Shown here: positions 1 through 8,625 of the stretch, one piece after another | How the letters are laid out: each line of letters starts with the position of its first letter | Numbering within the stretch: position 1 is the first letter of the stretch | Assembly (NCBI RefSeq): GCF_029968095.1 | Contig: NZ_JASCIR010000001.1 | Coordinates: 494,058-558,057 of the forward strand | Length of the DNA stretch: 64,000 nucleotides | Reading direction: 5' to 3' | From: Streptomyces solicavernae | GTDB taxonomy: Bacteria; Actinomycetota; Actinomycetes; Streptomycetales; Streptomycetaceae | The notes under the pieces: generated by a model | The model's input: the letters and a program-made list of their open reading frames with translations, nothing else | Databases searched by the model: none | Told to the model about the DNA's origin: nothing | Program-made: the position numbers and the translations under genes

Positions 1-237
1 GCCCGCGCCGCCACCTCCGCCGACGTCATCTCCGGCTCCGGATCGCTCGACGTGAACCGGCACGGGTACATCCTCCAGCCGCGACAGCTCGTCGGCGTAC
101 GCGGCTCCGGGCGGGCCTACGACGGCGACTACTACGTCAAGTCCGTCACGCACAACCTGCGCCCCGGCTCCTTCCAGCAGAACTTCACCCTCAGCCGGGA
201 GGGTTTGGAGGCGCGCAGCCCGTACGTACGGCCGTAA
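1..237 (+). CDS. eCIS hub/spike protein, C-terminal fragment
   Basis: The reading frame is open from base 1 and stops at 237, so only the last 78 residues are present; the start lies left of the window. The residues (LQPRQLVGVRGSGRAYDGDY, then YYVKSVTHNL) resemble the C-terminal end of phage late-control gpD / VgrG-hub proteins, which form the trimeric hub linking the inner tube to the spike of contractile machines. The next genes are a gpV-like spike, a PAAR-like tip and a gp25-like wedge, which is the usual order in eCIS (Afp/PVC-type) operons and supports the call. Family assignment rests on a short fragment plus context. Confidence 0.7.
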   Translation, partial: ARAATSADVISGSGSLDVNRHGYILQPRQLVGVRGSGRAYDGDYYVKSVTHNLRPGSFQQNFTLSREGLEARSPYVRP

Positions 238-282
238 CAGACCAGGACCAGTCGCACCGCACACACCAGGAGCACCCCAGAA

Positions 283-819
283 ATGGCCGCACCCAGCAAT
301 CGATACGTCGGCAAGTTCCGCGGCCGCGTCGTGGACAACGACGATCCGCTGCACATCGGGCGGGTCACCGTCGAGGTGCCGGACGTGCTCGGGGACGAGC
401 CGTCGACGTGGGCGCTGCCCTGCCTGCCGTTCACCGGACCGCAGGCCGGACAGTTCGTGGTGCCGACGCCGGGGACTGGTGTGTGGGTGGAGTTCGAGCA
501 GGGCGATCCGAGCTTTCCCATCTGGACGGGGTGTTGGTACGGGGAGGAGGACGAGTTGCCGCCGGACGCGCGGCGGCTCGTGCAGGGCGGCTCGCAGGTG
601 AAGCCCGTCGTGGTGCAGACACCCGGCGGGCACAAGATCGTGATGAGTGATCCGGCCGGTCCGGATCAGGGGATTCTGCTGCAGGCCCAGGGGGGCGCGT
701 ACATCCGGATCACCAAGGAGACCGTGGTGATCGCCAACGGGGCCGGGGCGAAGATCACCCTTGATGGCGACCAAGTCATCCTCAACGACGGCCAGTTCAA
801 CGTCGCTGCGAAGCGATAG
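283..819 (+). CDS. Phage baseplate assembly protein V-like spike (gp5/gp45 OB-fold)
   Basis: 178 residues. Residues about 8-90 look like the OB-fold of phage gpV / VgrG gp5: KFRGRVVDNDDP, then GRVTVEVPDVLG, and a later GTGVWVEFEQGDPSFPIWTG segment, which is the hallmark pattern of this fold. The C-terminal half contains short beta-rich turns (HKIVMSD, ITLDGDQVIL) as in the beta-helix needle. It would form the membrane-piercing spike together with the hub encoded just upstream (45 bp gap) and be capped by the PAAR-like protein encoded 19 bp downstream. ATG chosen at 283. Length fits eCIS spike proteins of the split gpD + gpV arrangement. Confidence 0.85.
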   Translation: MAAPSNRYVGKFRGRVVDNDDPLHIGRVTVEVPDVLGDEPSTWALPCLPFTGPQAGQFVVPTPGTGVWVEFEQGDPSFPIWTGCWYGEEDELPPDARRLVQGGSQVKPVVVQTPGGHKIVMSDPAGPDQGILLQAQGGAYIRITKETVVIANGAGAKITLDGDQVILNDGQFNVAAKR

Positions 820-838
820 AGACGGGGGACGAAGAGAC

Positions 839-1180
839 GTGTCCGGGATATCAGGGAATCTGCTCGGCGCCGGTGCGCTGGTCAGCTGTCCGCACGGGGG
901 GCGGGCGACGGCAGCGGCGGGGGGTGCGGCCGTGCATATCGGCGGCGTGCCCGTGGCCACCGCCGCGCACACCTTCACCGTGACCGGCTGTCCGCACACC
1001 GTCGACGGCGTGCCGACGCCGTGTGTGACGGTGCGGTGGGCGGCCGGCGAGACGGGGGTGACCGTCGGCGGCGCCCCGGTGCTGCTCGACACCTCGGCGG
1101 CGCAGTGCTTCACGGCGGCTTCGGTGCCGCAGGGGCCGCCCGTCGTCCACAGCGCGCAGCGAGAGGTGAGCGTCCGATGA
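839..1180 (+). CDS. PAAR-like spike-tip protein
   Basis: 113 residues starting at GTG 839, preceded by a GGGGGA/GAAGAG purine-rich stretch; an upstream ATG in frame at 761 lies inside the spike gene and is not preferred. The protein is rich in Gly, Ala and Val with CPHGG and TGCPHTVDG motifs in two similar halves, typical of small PAAR / DUF4150-like tip proteins whose Cys/His pairs bind a metal ion at the apex. It overlaps the next gene by ATGA at 1177. Position directly after the spike gene agrees with a sharpening-tip role in an eCIS. Exact PAAR motif not resolvable by eye. Confidence 0.65.
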   Translation: MSGISGNLLGAGALVSCPHGGRATAAAGGAAVHIGGVPVATAAHTFTVTGCPHTVDGVPTPCVTVRWAAGETGVTVGGAPVLLDTSAAQCFTAASVPQGPPVVHSAQREVSVR

Positions 1181-1563
1181 GCACCCGTACCCGCATACGC
1201 AGCGACTGGGCGTTTCCTTTCCGGGTCGACCGGCGCGGGCGGACCGCGCACGCCGGCCATGACGCGCACGTCCGCGATCTGATCGAGCAGGTCCTGTTCA
1301 CCAGCCCGGGCGAGCGGGTGATGCGGCCCGACTTCGGGTGCGGCCTCCTCGATCTGGTCTTCGCCCCCAACAGCCCGGAGCTGACCAGCACATTGGAGCT
1401 GTCCGTGCAGGCGTCGCTGCAGCGCTGGCTGGGCGAGCTGATCGAGGTGGAGGCCCTGGACGTGTCCGGTGCGGAGAACGCCGTACGGGTGAGTCTGCGG
1501 TATGCCGTACGGGCCTCCGGGGCCGTGCGCGACGAGGTGTTCGAGGGGAGGGCCGCGGCATGA
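1177..1563 (+). CDS. gp25-like baseplate wedge protein
   Basis: 128 residues. The central RDLIEQVLFTSPGERVMRPD stretch followed by FGCGL is the diagnostic gp25/gpW (IraD/Gp25-like) motif; the glutamate in GERVMRP corresponds to the EPR-type core of wedge proteins. In contractile systems gp25 links the inner baseplate to the first sheath ring. The ATG at 1177 overlaps the PAAR-like gene and the stop overlaps the next start (ATGA at 1560), indicating translational coupling. Length is normal for the family. Confidence 0.9.
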   Translation: MSTRTRIRSDWAFPFRVDRRGRTAHAGHDAHVRDLIEQVLFTSPGERVMRPDFGCGLLDLVFAPNSPELTSTLELSVQASLQRWLGELIEVEALDVSGAENAVRVSLRYAVRASGAVRDEVFEGRAAA

Positions 1564-4500
1564 CGAGCGCGACAGCGCCCCGCCGGGCCAGGGTACGGGC
1601 CGCACAGCTCAACGGGGTCGACGCGGTCGAGGTGAGTGACGACGGGCTCGTCCTGACCGTCACGTTCCTCGGGAAGGCGCCGCACGGGCTGTGCGCCGAG
1701 AACGTGCGGATCGACGGCGGGCGCCGGATCACGGACATTTCCGCCGTGGACATCAGCGTCGAGCGGGAGGAGGACCCGGAGCTCGACGACCGGCTGTACG
1801 TGACGGTCGACAAGGCCGGGGACACCTCCCGGTACCGGCTGTCGGTCGTCGAGACGGACCCGTACGGGCGGCCGGGGGACGTGCCGTTCCGGGGGTTCGA
1901 CCAGCGCTACCACAGTGCGGAGTTCGGTTTCCGGCCGGACTGTCCCACTCCCTTCGACTGCAAGGGCGAGACGGACGACGAGCCGGAGTTCCCCGCCGCG
2001 CCCGTCGTCGACTACACCGCACGCGACTACGACACGATCCGCAAGCTGCTCCTCGACCGGCTGGCGCTGACCACCCCGGACTGGGTGGAGCGGAACCCGG
2101 CGGACCTCGGGATGACGCTGGTCGAGTTGCTGGCGTACACCGGGGACCAGATCAGTTATCAGCAGGATGCCGTGGCGACCGAGGCGTATCTGGACACGGC
2201 GCGGCTGCGGGTGTCGGTGCGGCGGCACGTGCGCCTGATCGACTACGCGATGCACGACGGGCAGGCGGCGCGGGCGTACGTGTCCGTGGAGACCGTCGGC
2301 GAGCACACGCTGCTGCCGGGGACGTACCGCTTCGCCTCGGTGGACGTGCGCGCCGTCGACCCGCACGACCGGCCGGAGCCGGGCACCGTCATCGACGACG
2401 GCGACCTGGTGGACCTGGACGAGCGGGGCTCGGTCGAGGTGTTCGAGCCGGTGGCGGCGGACGAGCCGCTGCGGCTGCGCGCGGCGCACAACGCGATCCG
2501 GCTGTGGACCTGGGGCGGCGACATGTGCGCGCTGCCGAAGGGGGCGACGGCGGCGACGCTGCGGGACGCGTGGCGGGACCCGGAGACCTGCGCGGAGCGT
2601 CGACTCGACCTGCGTGCCGGGGACTTGCTGATCCTGGAGGAGGTGAAGGGCGCGCGTACCGGCACCCCTGGCGACGCCGATCCGAGTCATCGACAGGTCG
2701 TGCGGCTCACGTCGGTGACGCCGGGGCTTGACCGGGTCGAGGACCAGCCGTTGGTGGAGGTGACCTGGGCGGCCGAGGACGCGCTGCGGTTCCCGCTGCG
2801 CCTGGCGACGCTCGGCGGGCGGGACTGCGAGCCGGTGGCGGACGTGACCCTGGCACGCGGCAATGTCTGCCTGGTCGATCACGGGCGGACCCTCGGCTGG
2901 TGCGGCGACGGTCTCGCGGAGACCCTCACCGTTCCGCACGACCCGGCGGTCGCGGGCGACTGCGCGCCGCCCGGGTTCGGGTGCACCGGCCCCGAGGAGG
3001 GCAACGCGCCCGGCCGGCTCATCAACTCCCTTACGGACAAGGCGGAATGCGGCACCGCGCTCGTCCCCGACGACGTGCAGGAGCTGTTCGCCGTCGTCGG
3101 CGACGCGGCGGTCACCCGGGCCGGGATCGGCCTGGAGCGGGCGGGCACGCGCGCGGAGCGGGTGGTGCCGGGCACGGCGTACGCGCAGGCCGCGGCGCTC
3201 AGGACGCTGCTCGCGCAGTCGGTGTACCCGGGGCTCGTGCCGCGGTTCCGGCCGCGCCTGTCCCGCTCCCCCGTGGCGCAGGTCGGCCCGTACCCGGACC
3301 CGGCGCTGGTGGCCGCGGGGCAGGCGGACCGGCTCGCGGCGGTCCCCGGGCGGGTGCGGCGGCGTCTGGTGGAGCTGTGGCGCAGTGCGCGGGACTGCGA
3401 CGGGCTCGGGGACGAGGAGATCGACGAGCTGACCGTGGTGTTCGGCCCGAAGGTCGTCGAGCGGTTCGAGCTGCGCCGGCATCCGGTGCGGGCGTTGCGG
3501 GAACTCCTGCACCGCGAGGACCGGTTGCTGGCGCAGAAGCGGCGCCGGATCGAGGTGCTGACGGCGCGGGCGCGGGCGGGCACGGTCCTGGACGGGCACA
3601 TCGCCTGGGAGATCGCCCAGAGTTGGGGTCCGTCGTACGCGGCGGGTCTGCACCCGGGCGAGCCGGTGCTCCGCGGTGCCGCCGGGGCCGCCCTGGACCA
3701 GGATCCGCGGCGCGCGCTGCCCGCCGTACGGCTGTATGACGGCGAGCAGGTGTGGGAGCCGCGCCGGGATCTGCTCGGCTCGGGGCCGCGGGACCGGCAC
3801 TTCGTGGGCGAGCTGGAGGACGACGGGCGGCTCGCGCTGCGGTTCGGGGACGGGGTGCACGGGGCGCGGCCCACGCCGGGCGCGCGACTTGAGCTGCGGT
3901 ACCGGCTCGGCGGCGGCACGGGCGGCAACGTCGGCGCGGAGGCCATCAACCATCTGGTGGTGTGCCGCGAGCCGGACGAAGCGGTGCAGGCACCGGTGGC
4001 GGGGGTGCGCAATCCGCTGCCCGCGACGGGCGGCACGGAGCCCGAACCCGCGGAGCAGGTACGGCAGTTGGCGCCGCTGGACCTGCGGCGCACCCGGCTG
4101 CGCGCGGTGACCGCGGAGGACTACGCGGCGCTCGCCGCGGGCCTGCCGGGCGTGCAGCGCGCGGCGGCCGAGATCCGCTGGACGGGCAGCGTGCAGGAGG
4201 CGCACGTCGCGGTCGACGCACACGGCACGGGCACGCCGCCGCAGGAACTGCTCGACGCGGTGGCGCACTCCCTGGAGGCGTACCGTCGGATCGGGCACGA
4301 CCTGGTGGTGGGCCCGGCCCGCACGGTGCCGCTGGACATCGCGCTGACGGTGTGCGCGCTGCCCGGCCATCAGCACGGCCAGATCCTCGCCGAGCTGTAC
4401 CGCGTGCTCGGCGCCGGGCGGCTGCCCGGCGGGAGGCTCGGCTTCTTCCACCCGGACGCGCTGACGTTCGGCGAGCCGGTGCGGCTGAGCCGTCTGGTGG

Positions 4501-4691
4501 CCGTCGCGGCGGCGGTGCCGGGGGTGGAGAGCGTACAAGTGACCCGGTTGAAGCGGCTGTTCCACGAGGAGCGCGGAGAGAGGGAGGACGGCGTGCTGCG
4601 GCTCGGCCCGCTGGAGATCGCGACGTGCGAGAACGACCCGGACCGGCCGGAGAACGGCCTGCTGGAGATATCCCTGGGGGGTGCCCGATGA
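1560..4691 (+). CDS. Baseplate J-like protein (Afp11-type), large
   Basis: 1043 residues. The N-terminal region includes YTARDYDTIRKLLLDRL (about residue 150) followed by NPADLGMTLVELLAYTGDQIS, a pattern typical of 'putative baseplate assembly protein' (gpJ) N-termini. The C-terminal third has FGDGVHGARPTPGARLELRY and GGTGGNVGAEAI, then an RRTRLRAVTAEDYAALA motif, characteristic of the gpJ core. The protein builds the baseplate wedge arm together with the next gene, with which it overlaps by 4 bases at 4688. It is longer than phage P2 gpJ, as usual for actinobacterial eCIS. A very long antisense frame over this gene is a GC artefact. Confidence 0.88.
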   Translation: MTSATAPRRARVRAAQLNGVDAVEVSDDGLVLTVTFLGKAPHGLCAENVRIDGGRRITDISAVDISVEREEDPELDDRLYVTVDKAGDTSRYRLSVVETDPYGRPGDVPFRGFDQRYHSAEFGFRPDCPTPFDCKGETDDEPEFPAAPVVDYTARDYDTIRKLLLDRLALTTPDWVERNPADLGMTLVELLAYTGDQISYQQDAVATEAYLDTARLRVSVRRHVRLIDYAMHDGQAARAYVSVETVGEHTLLPGTYRFASVDVRAVDPHDRPEPGTVIDDGDLVDLDERGSVEVFEPVAADEPLRLRAAHNAIRLWTWGGDMCALPKGATAATLRDAWRDPETCAERRLDLRAGDLLILEEVKGARTGTPGDADPSHRQVVRLTSVTPGLDRVEDQPLVEVTWAAEDALRFPLRLATLGGRDCEPVADVTLARGNVCLVDHGRTLGWCGDGLAETLTVPHDPAVAGDCAPPGFGCTGPEEGNAPGRLINSLTDKAECGTALVPDDVQELFAVVGDAAVTRAGIGLERAGTRAERVVPGTAYAQAAALRTLLAQSVYPGLVPRFRPRLSRSPVAQVGPYPDPALVAAGQADRLAAVPGRVRRRLVELWRSARDCDGLGDEEIDELTVVFGPKVVERFELRRHPVRALRELLHREDRLLAQKRRRIEVLTARARAGTVLDGHIAWEIAQSWGPSYAAGLHPGEPVLRGAAGAALDQDPRRALPAVRLYDGEQVWEPRRDLLGSGPRDRHFVGELEDDGRLALRFGDGVHGARPTPGARLELRYRLGGGTGGNVGAEAINHLVVCREPDEAVQAPVAGVRNPLPATGGTEPEPAEQVRQLAPLDLRRTRLRAVTAEDYAALAAGLPGVQRAAAEIRWTGSVQEAHVAVDAHGTGTPPQELLDAVAHSLEAYRRIGHDLVVGPARTVPLDIALTVCALPGHQHGQILAELYRVLGAGRLPGGRLGFFHPDALTFGEPVRLSRLVAVAAAVPGVESVQVTRLKRLFHEERGEREDGVLRLGPLEIATCENDPDRPENGLLEISLGGAR

Positions 4692-7600
4692 GCGACGCCT
4701 GCTCCTGCGGCGGCGCGTGCGGCGCCGGCGGCCACGACGAGCGGCGGGCCCCGGTCGCCCCGCACAATCCGCCGGGACGTACGGCCCTGGACTACCGGGT
4801 GGGGACGTACGGTTCGTTCCTGTCCGCCCAGCTGGACCGGCTGGCCTCGCCCGCGTACCCGGCGCTCGAAGGGCTCACGGTGCGGACGCCGGACGACCCG
4901 GCGGTCGGGCTGCTCGACGCGACGGCGGTCCTCGGTGACCTGCTGACGTTCCACTCGGAGCGGATCGCCGACGAGGCGTATCTGCGGACCGCCAACGAGC
5001 ACCGTTCCCTGGTGCTGCTCGGCCGTCTGGTCGGGCACCGGCCGCGTCCCGGGGTGGCGGCCTCGACGCATCTCGCGTACCGCCTGGACCGTGATCCGCG
5101 CGCCGAGTCACTGCAGGTGCTCGTCCCGCGCGGGGCGCGCAGCCACAGCGTGCCGGCATCGGGGGACGAGGACGCGCAGACCTTCGAGACGGCCGAGGAT
5201 CTGACGGCCCGCTGGGACTGGAACGAGCTGAAGGTGCGGCGCCGCAGGCCGACGCTGCTCACCCCGCGGGACCTGGAGCGGCGCTCCGAACTGTTCGTGG
5301 AGGGCACCGCCACCCACCTCCAGACCGGGGACCGGCTGCTCTTCGTCTTCGGTGAACAGGCGGGCGGGGAGAGGAAGTTGCTGCCGGTGGCGCGGGTGCG
5401 CGCGGACCGGGACGACGATGTGACGGCCCTTACCCTGCCGCGTTCGGCGCCGCCCACCCTCAAGGAGCTCGTGACCGAGGCGCTGCGCTGGATCGCGGCG
5501 CCGGAGGGTCCCGGCGAGCCGGGCGAGGAGCCTCCCCCGTTCTCGGCTTCGCTCGAACGGGCGGTACCCCCATCCCCCCGGGTGCCCAACCCCCGCCCGG
5601 TCAGCCGGTACATCGAGGACTTCGACGAGCAGGTGCTCGCGTCGCTGCGCGAGTCGCTGCCGTCGGCGGGCACCCCGGAGCGGTTCGCGGCCCGGCTCGC
5701 GGGTCCGGTGGAGCGGCTCGGCGAGGCGCAGGTGCTCGCCGGGGCGTACGAGGATGTCGCCCAGTGGTTCGAGCAGCTGGAGGCGGTCCTCGCCGAACTG
5801 GCCGAGCGGGCCCTTGAGTTGGCGCCCGCGCAGGCGGCGGACGAGGAGGAGGACGAGGAGGAGGAGGCAGCGGCGTCCGGTCCGCCGGGTGCGGCGGCAG
5901 CGGGCGGGGCGGGCCATAAGAGCGACAAAGGCGGCAAGAGCGATAAGAGCGCTAAAGGCGACAAGGGCGATCCGCTGGCCGCGCTCGGACACCTCCTCCC
6001 CGCGCTGCGCGGCAAGGCGTCAACCCGTGTCCGTACCACCGGAGTCGGCGTGCCGGGAGCCGATCCCGTACGACTCCTTTCCGCGCTGCACCCCGAGCTG
6101 GGTGGCCCGTTGCAGCGGGCCTGGCGGGGTGTGAAGGCACCCGGCGGGGGCCCGCAGGTGCTGCGCGCCGTCCTGGCGATGCGGGCGCGGGCGACGCCGT
6201 TCGGTGCGACCGCGCCGCTGAAGCCGGTGCAGGACGACCGGGGCCGGGTGGTGCGCACCGCGGACTGGCCGCTGACCGGGGCCGTCCTGACGTCGATGCG
6301 GGTCGTCTTCGACACCTCGGGGAAGGTGCCGGAGAAGGCCGAGTTCCAGTACGTGGAGGGCTCGGGCTCGGACCAGCGCTCGGAGAACCTGATCGGCGCG
6401 CAGCCGGTGGAGTTCCCGCTCGGTCCTGGCCGGGTGCGGCTGTCCGCGCGGGCCGGGCAGGACCGGGAGCTGAGCTGGCTGGGGCGGCGCCCGACCGACT
6501 CGCAGGAGCCCGGCGTCACGGCCCGGCTGCTTCCGGGGCTGCCGGAGCGCGGCCTGTTCGTGTCGCGCCCGGACGACGACGGCAACGTGCAGGTGCTGCT
6601 GCACAACGGCACTTCGGCGCCGCACACGCTCAAGCCCGGCGAGTCCCGGCAGTTCACGCACGGCGAGTACGAGGTGGCCGTGGCGTACACGGTGGGCAGC
6701 GCGCCCGCGAACGTGGAGATCGTGATCGCCTCGAAGCCGGAGCCGGTGCACCGGAACGTGCTGCGCCTCGACACCGTGTACGACCGGATCACGGTGGGCA
6801 GCTGGGTGGCGGTCGAGCGGCCCCGCAAGGGCAAGGACCCGAAGGACGGCGGCATCCCGGGCGATCCGCGGCTGGCGTTTGTGACGACGCAGGTCAAGGA
6901 GGTGCGCACGGCCGCGTACACCGAGTACGGGACCACCGGCCGGGGCACGGAGCTGGTGCTCGCCGACCCGTGGCTGGACGAGTACGACGTCCTCCTCTCG
7001 CACATCAGGGACGCGACCGTGCACGCGGCGGGCGAGCCGCTGCGGATGGCGGACGAGCCGCTGGGCGAGGACGTGCACGGCAACGAGCTCGAACTGGCCG
7101 AGCTGTACGCGGGGTTGCAGCCGGGCCGGACGCTGATCGTGTCCGGGGAGCGCAGCGACGTGCCGGGCACGCGGGGCGTGACGGCCACCGAGGTGGTCGT
7201 CCTGGACCGGGCGGAGGCGGCGGCCGATCCCCTGCCTCCCGGCGGCGCCCCGCACACCCGGCTGACCCTCACCACGGACCTGGCGTACCGCTACCGCCGC
7301 GAGACGGTGAAGGTGCTCGGCAACGTGGTGGCGGCGACGCACGGCGAGGGCCGGGACGAGCCGGTCGGCAGCGGCGACTCGGACCGCACCAACCAGACGT
7401 TCGCGCTGTGGCAGTCCCCGCTGACCTGGCTCGCCGCGGACAACCCCCTGGGTGCGACCCCGGTGCTTGAGATCCGGGTCGACGGGGTGCTGTGGCACGA
7501 GGTGGACAGCCTCGCCGGGCGCGGGCCGCGCGAGCGGGTGTACATCAGCGGGTCCACGGCGGACGGCCGGACGACGGTGACGTTCGGGGACGGTGTGCAC

Positions 7601-8587
7601 GGCGCCCGGCTGCCCAGCGGGCACGAGAACGTACGGGCCCGCTACCGCTTCGGCACCGGCCGGGCCGCGAACGTCCCGGCGGACCGGATCACGCAGGCCG
7701 TGACGCGTCCGCTCGGCGTCACCGCGGTCACCAACCCGGTGCCCGCGACGGGCGGTTCGGACGCGGACGGCCCCGGCCTGACGCGGCGCACGGTGCCGCT
7801 CGCGGTGGCGGCGCTGGACCGGCTCGTCTCCCCCGTCGACTACGAGGACTTCGCGCGCTCGCGCGCGGGCATCGGCCGCGCCTCTGCGCGCGAGCTGTAC
7901 GACGGCCGGCGGCGGCTCCTGCACGTCACGGTGGCGGGCACGGACGACGTGCCGATCGCCGGTGCCGACGGGGATGCAGCTGTGCTGCGGGCACTCAGGT
8001 CCTCGCTCTCCGAGTACGGGGACCCGCGGCTCGCGGTGCGGGTGGACGTACGGGAGCTGGTGCTGCTGCTGTGCGCGGCGCGGGTGAAGGTCGCCCCCGA
8101 TCACACCTGGCCGGTGGTGGAGCCCCGGCTCCGGCGGGCGCTGCTGCGCCGGCTCGGCTTCGAGGGGCGGGAGTTGGGGCAGCCGGCCGCGCTGTCGGAG
8201 GTCCTGGCGGCGGCGCACTCGGTGCCGGGTGTGGACTATGTGGACGTCGACGTGTTCACGGGCGTGCCCGCGTCCGCGACGCCCGCGGAGCTGTTGCAGC
8301 TGGTCCGCGACCCCGGCGAGGCGCGCGCGGCCGTGCCCGCGCGCACGGCGGCGTACGACGAGCGGGTGCACACGGTGCGCGAGGAGGGCGGCGAGACGCT
8401 GTCGTCGGTCTGCGCGCGGTACGGGCTGCCGCTCGCCGAGCTGGTGCGCCTCAACCCCGGCATCACCGACACGCGGCGCCTGGAGAAGGGGCGTTCGGTG
8501 TTCGTGTTCCGCGGCATCCGCCCGGCCCAGCTGGCGCTGTTCTCACCGCAGGCCGCGGATACGTTGATTCTTTCGGAGGTCAAGTGA
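4688..8587 (+). CDS. Baseplate J-like protein (Afp12-type) with C-terminal LysM-like domain
   Basis: 1299 residues. N-terminus carries a Cys-rich segment (CSCGGACGAGG, about residues 4-14), then LDYRVGTYGSFLSAQL and AVLGDLLTFHSERIADEAYL typical of large eCIS baseplate proteins. Around residues 380-425 there is an acidic run followed by a Lys/Ser/Asp-rich stretch (KSDKGGKSDKSAKGDK), probably a disordered loop. The J-core follows: VTFGDGVHGARLPSG, GRAANVPADRI, then LDRLVSPVDYEDFARS. The last ~70 residues (VHTVREEGGETLSSVCARYG, LAELVRLNPGI) look like a LysM domain, which could anchor the baseplate to peptidoglycan or bind the hub. It overlaps both neighbours by a few bases. Confidence 0.85.
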   Translation: MSDACSCGGACGAGGHDERRAPVAPHNPPGRTALDYRVGTYGSFLSAQLDRLASPAYPALEGLTVRTPDDPAVGLLDATAVLGDLLTFHSERIADEAYLRTANEHRSLVLLGRLVGHRPRPGVAASTHLAYRLDRDPRAESLQVLVPRGARSHSVPASGDEDAQTFETAEDLTARWDWNELKVRRRRPTLLTPRDLERRSELFVEGTATHLQTGDRLLFVFGEQAGGERKLLPVARVRADRDDDVTALTLPRSAPPTLKELVTEALRWIAAPEGPGEPGEEPPPFSASLERAVPPSPRVPNPRPVSRYIEDFDEQVLASLRESLPSAGTPERFAARLAGPVERLGEAQVLAGAYEDVAQWFEQLEAVLAELAERALELAPAQAADEEEDEEEEAAASGPPGAAAAGGAGHKSDKGGKSDKSAKGDKGDPLAALGHLLPALRGKASTRVRTTGVGVPGADPVRLLSALHPELGGPLQRAWRGVKAPGGGPQVLRAVLAMRARATPFGATAPLKPVQDDRGRVVRTADWPLTGAVLTSMRVVFDTSGKVPEKAEFQYVEGSGSDQRSENLIGAQPVEFPLGPGRVRLSARAGQDRELSWLGRRPTDSQEPGVTARLLPGLPERGLFVSRPDDDGNVQVLLHNGTSAPHTLKPGESRQFTHGEYEVAVAYTVGSAPANVEIVIASKPEPVHRNVLRLDTVYDRITVGSWVAVERPRKGKDPKDGGIPGDPRLAFVTTQVKEVRTAAYTEYGTTGRGTELVLADPWLDEYDVLLSHIRDATVHAAGEPLRMADEPLGEDVHGNELELAELYAGLQPGRTLIVSGERSDVPGTRGVTATEVVVLDRAEAAADPLPPGGAPHTRLTLTTDLAYRYRRETVKVLGNVVAATHGEGRDEPVGSGDSDRTNQTFALWQSPLTWLAADNPLGATPVLEIRVDGVLWHEVDSLAGRGPRERVYISGSTADGRTTVTFGDGVHGARLPSGHENVRARYRFGTGRAANVPADRITQAVTRPLGVTAVTNPVPATGGSDADGPGLTRRTVPLAVAALDRLVSPVDYEDFARSRAGIGRASARELYDGRRRLLHVTVAGTDDVPIAGADGDAAVLRALRSSLSEYGDPRLAVRVDVRELVLLLCAARVKVAPDHTWPVVEPRLRRALLRRLGFEGRELGQPAALSEVLAAAHSVPGVDYVDVDVFTGVPASATPAELLQLVRDPGEARAAVPARTAAYDERVHTVREEGGETLSSVCARYGLPLAELVRLNPGITDTRRLEKGRSVFVFRGIRPAQLALFSPQAADTLILSEVK

Positions 8588-8625
8588 TGGCCCTGGATAC
8601 GCAGTTGGTACGGGAGGTCGTGTGA
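8587..8625 (+). CDS. 12-residue mini-ORF between baseplate and tail-protein genes
   Basis: A tiny frame MALDTQLVREVV starts at ATG 8587, overlapping the TGA of the baseplate gene, and its TGA overlaps the ATG of the next gene at 8625. It has its own GGAGG ribosome site at 8575-8579, and a second GGGAGG at 8612-8617 lies in its 3' end and serves the next gene. It may be a remnant of a truncated gene or a coupling peptide. Nothing in the sequence gives a function. Confidence 0.35.
   Translation: MALDTQLVREVV

Noticed and set aside
1110..4565. A 1151-codon open frame on the minus strand over the baseplate J gene
   Set aside because: It mirrors a strongly supported plus-strand gene, is full of Arg/His/Pro, and has no family motif; typical GC-rich antisense artefact. 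The same holds for long antisense frames at 4792-7275, 6020-8371, 24081-26900 and 28039-30678.
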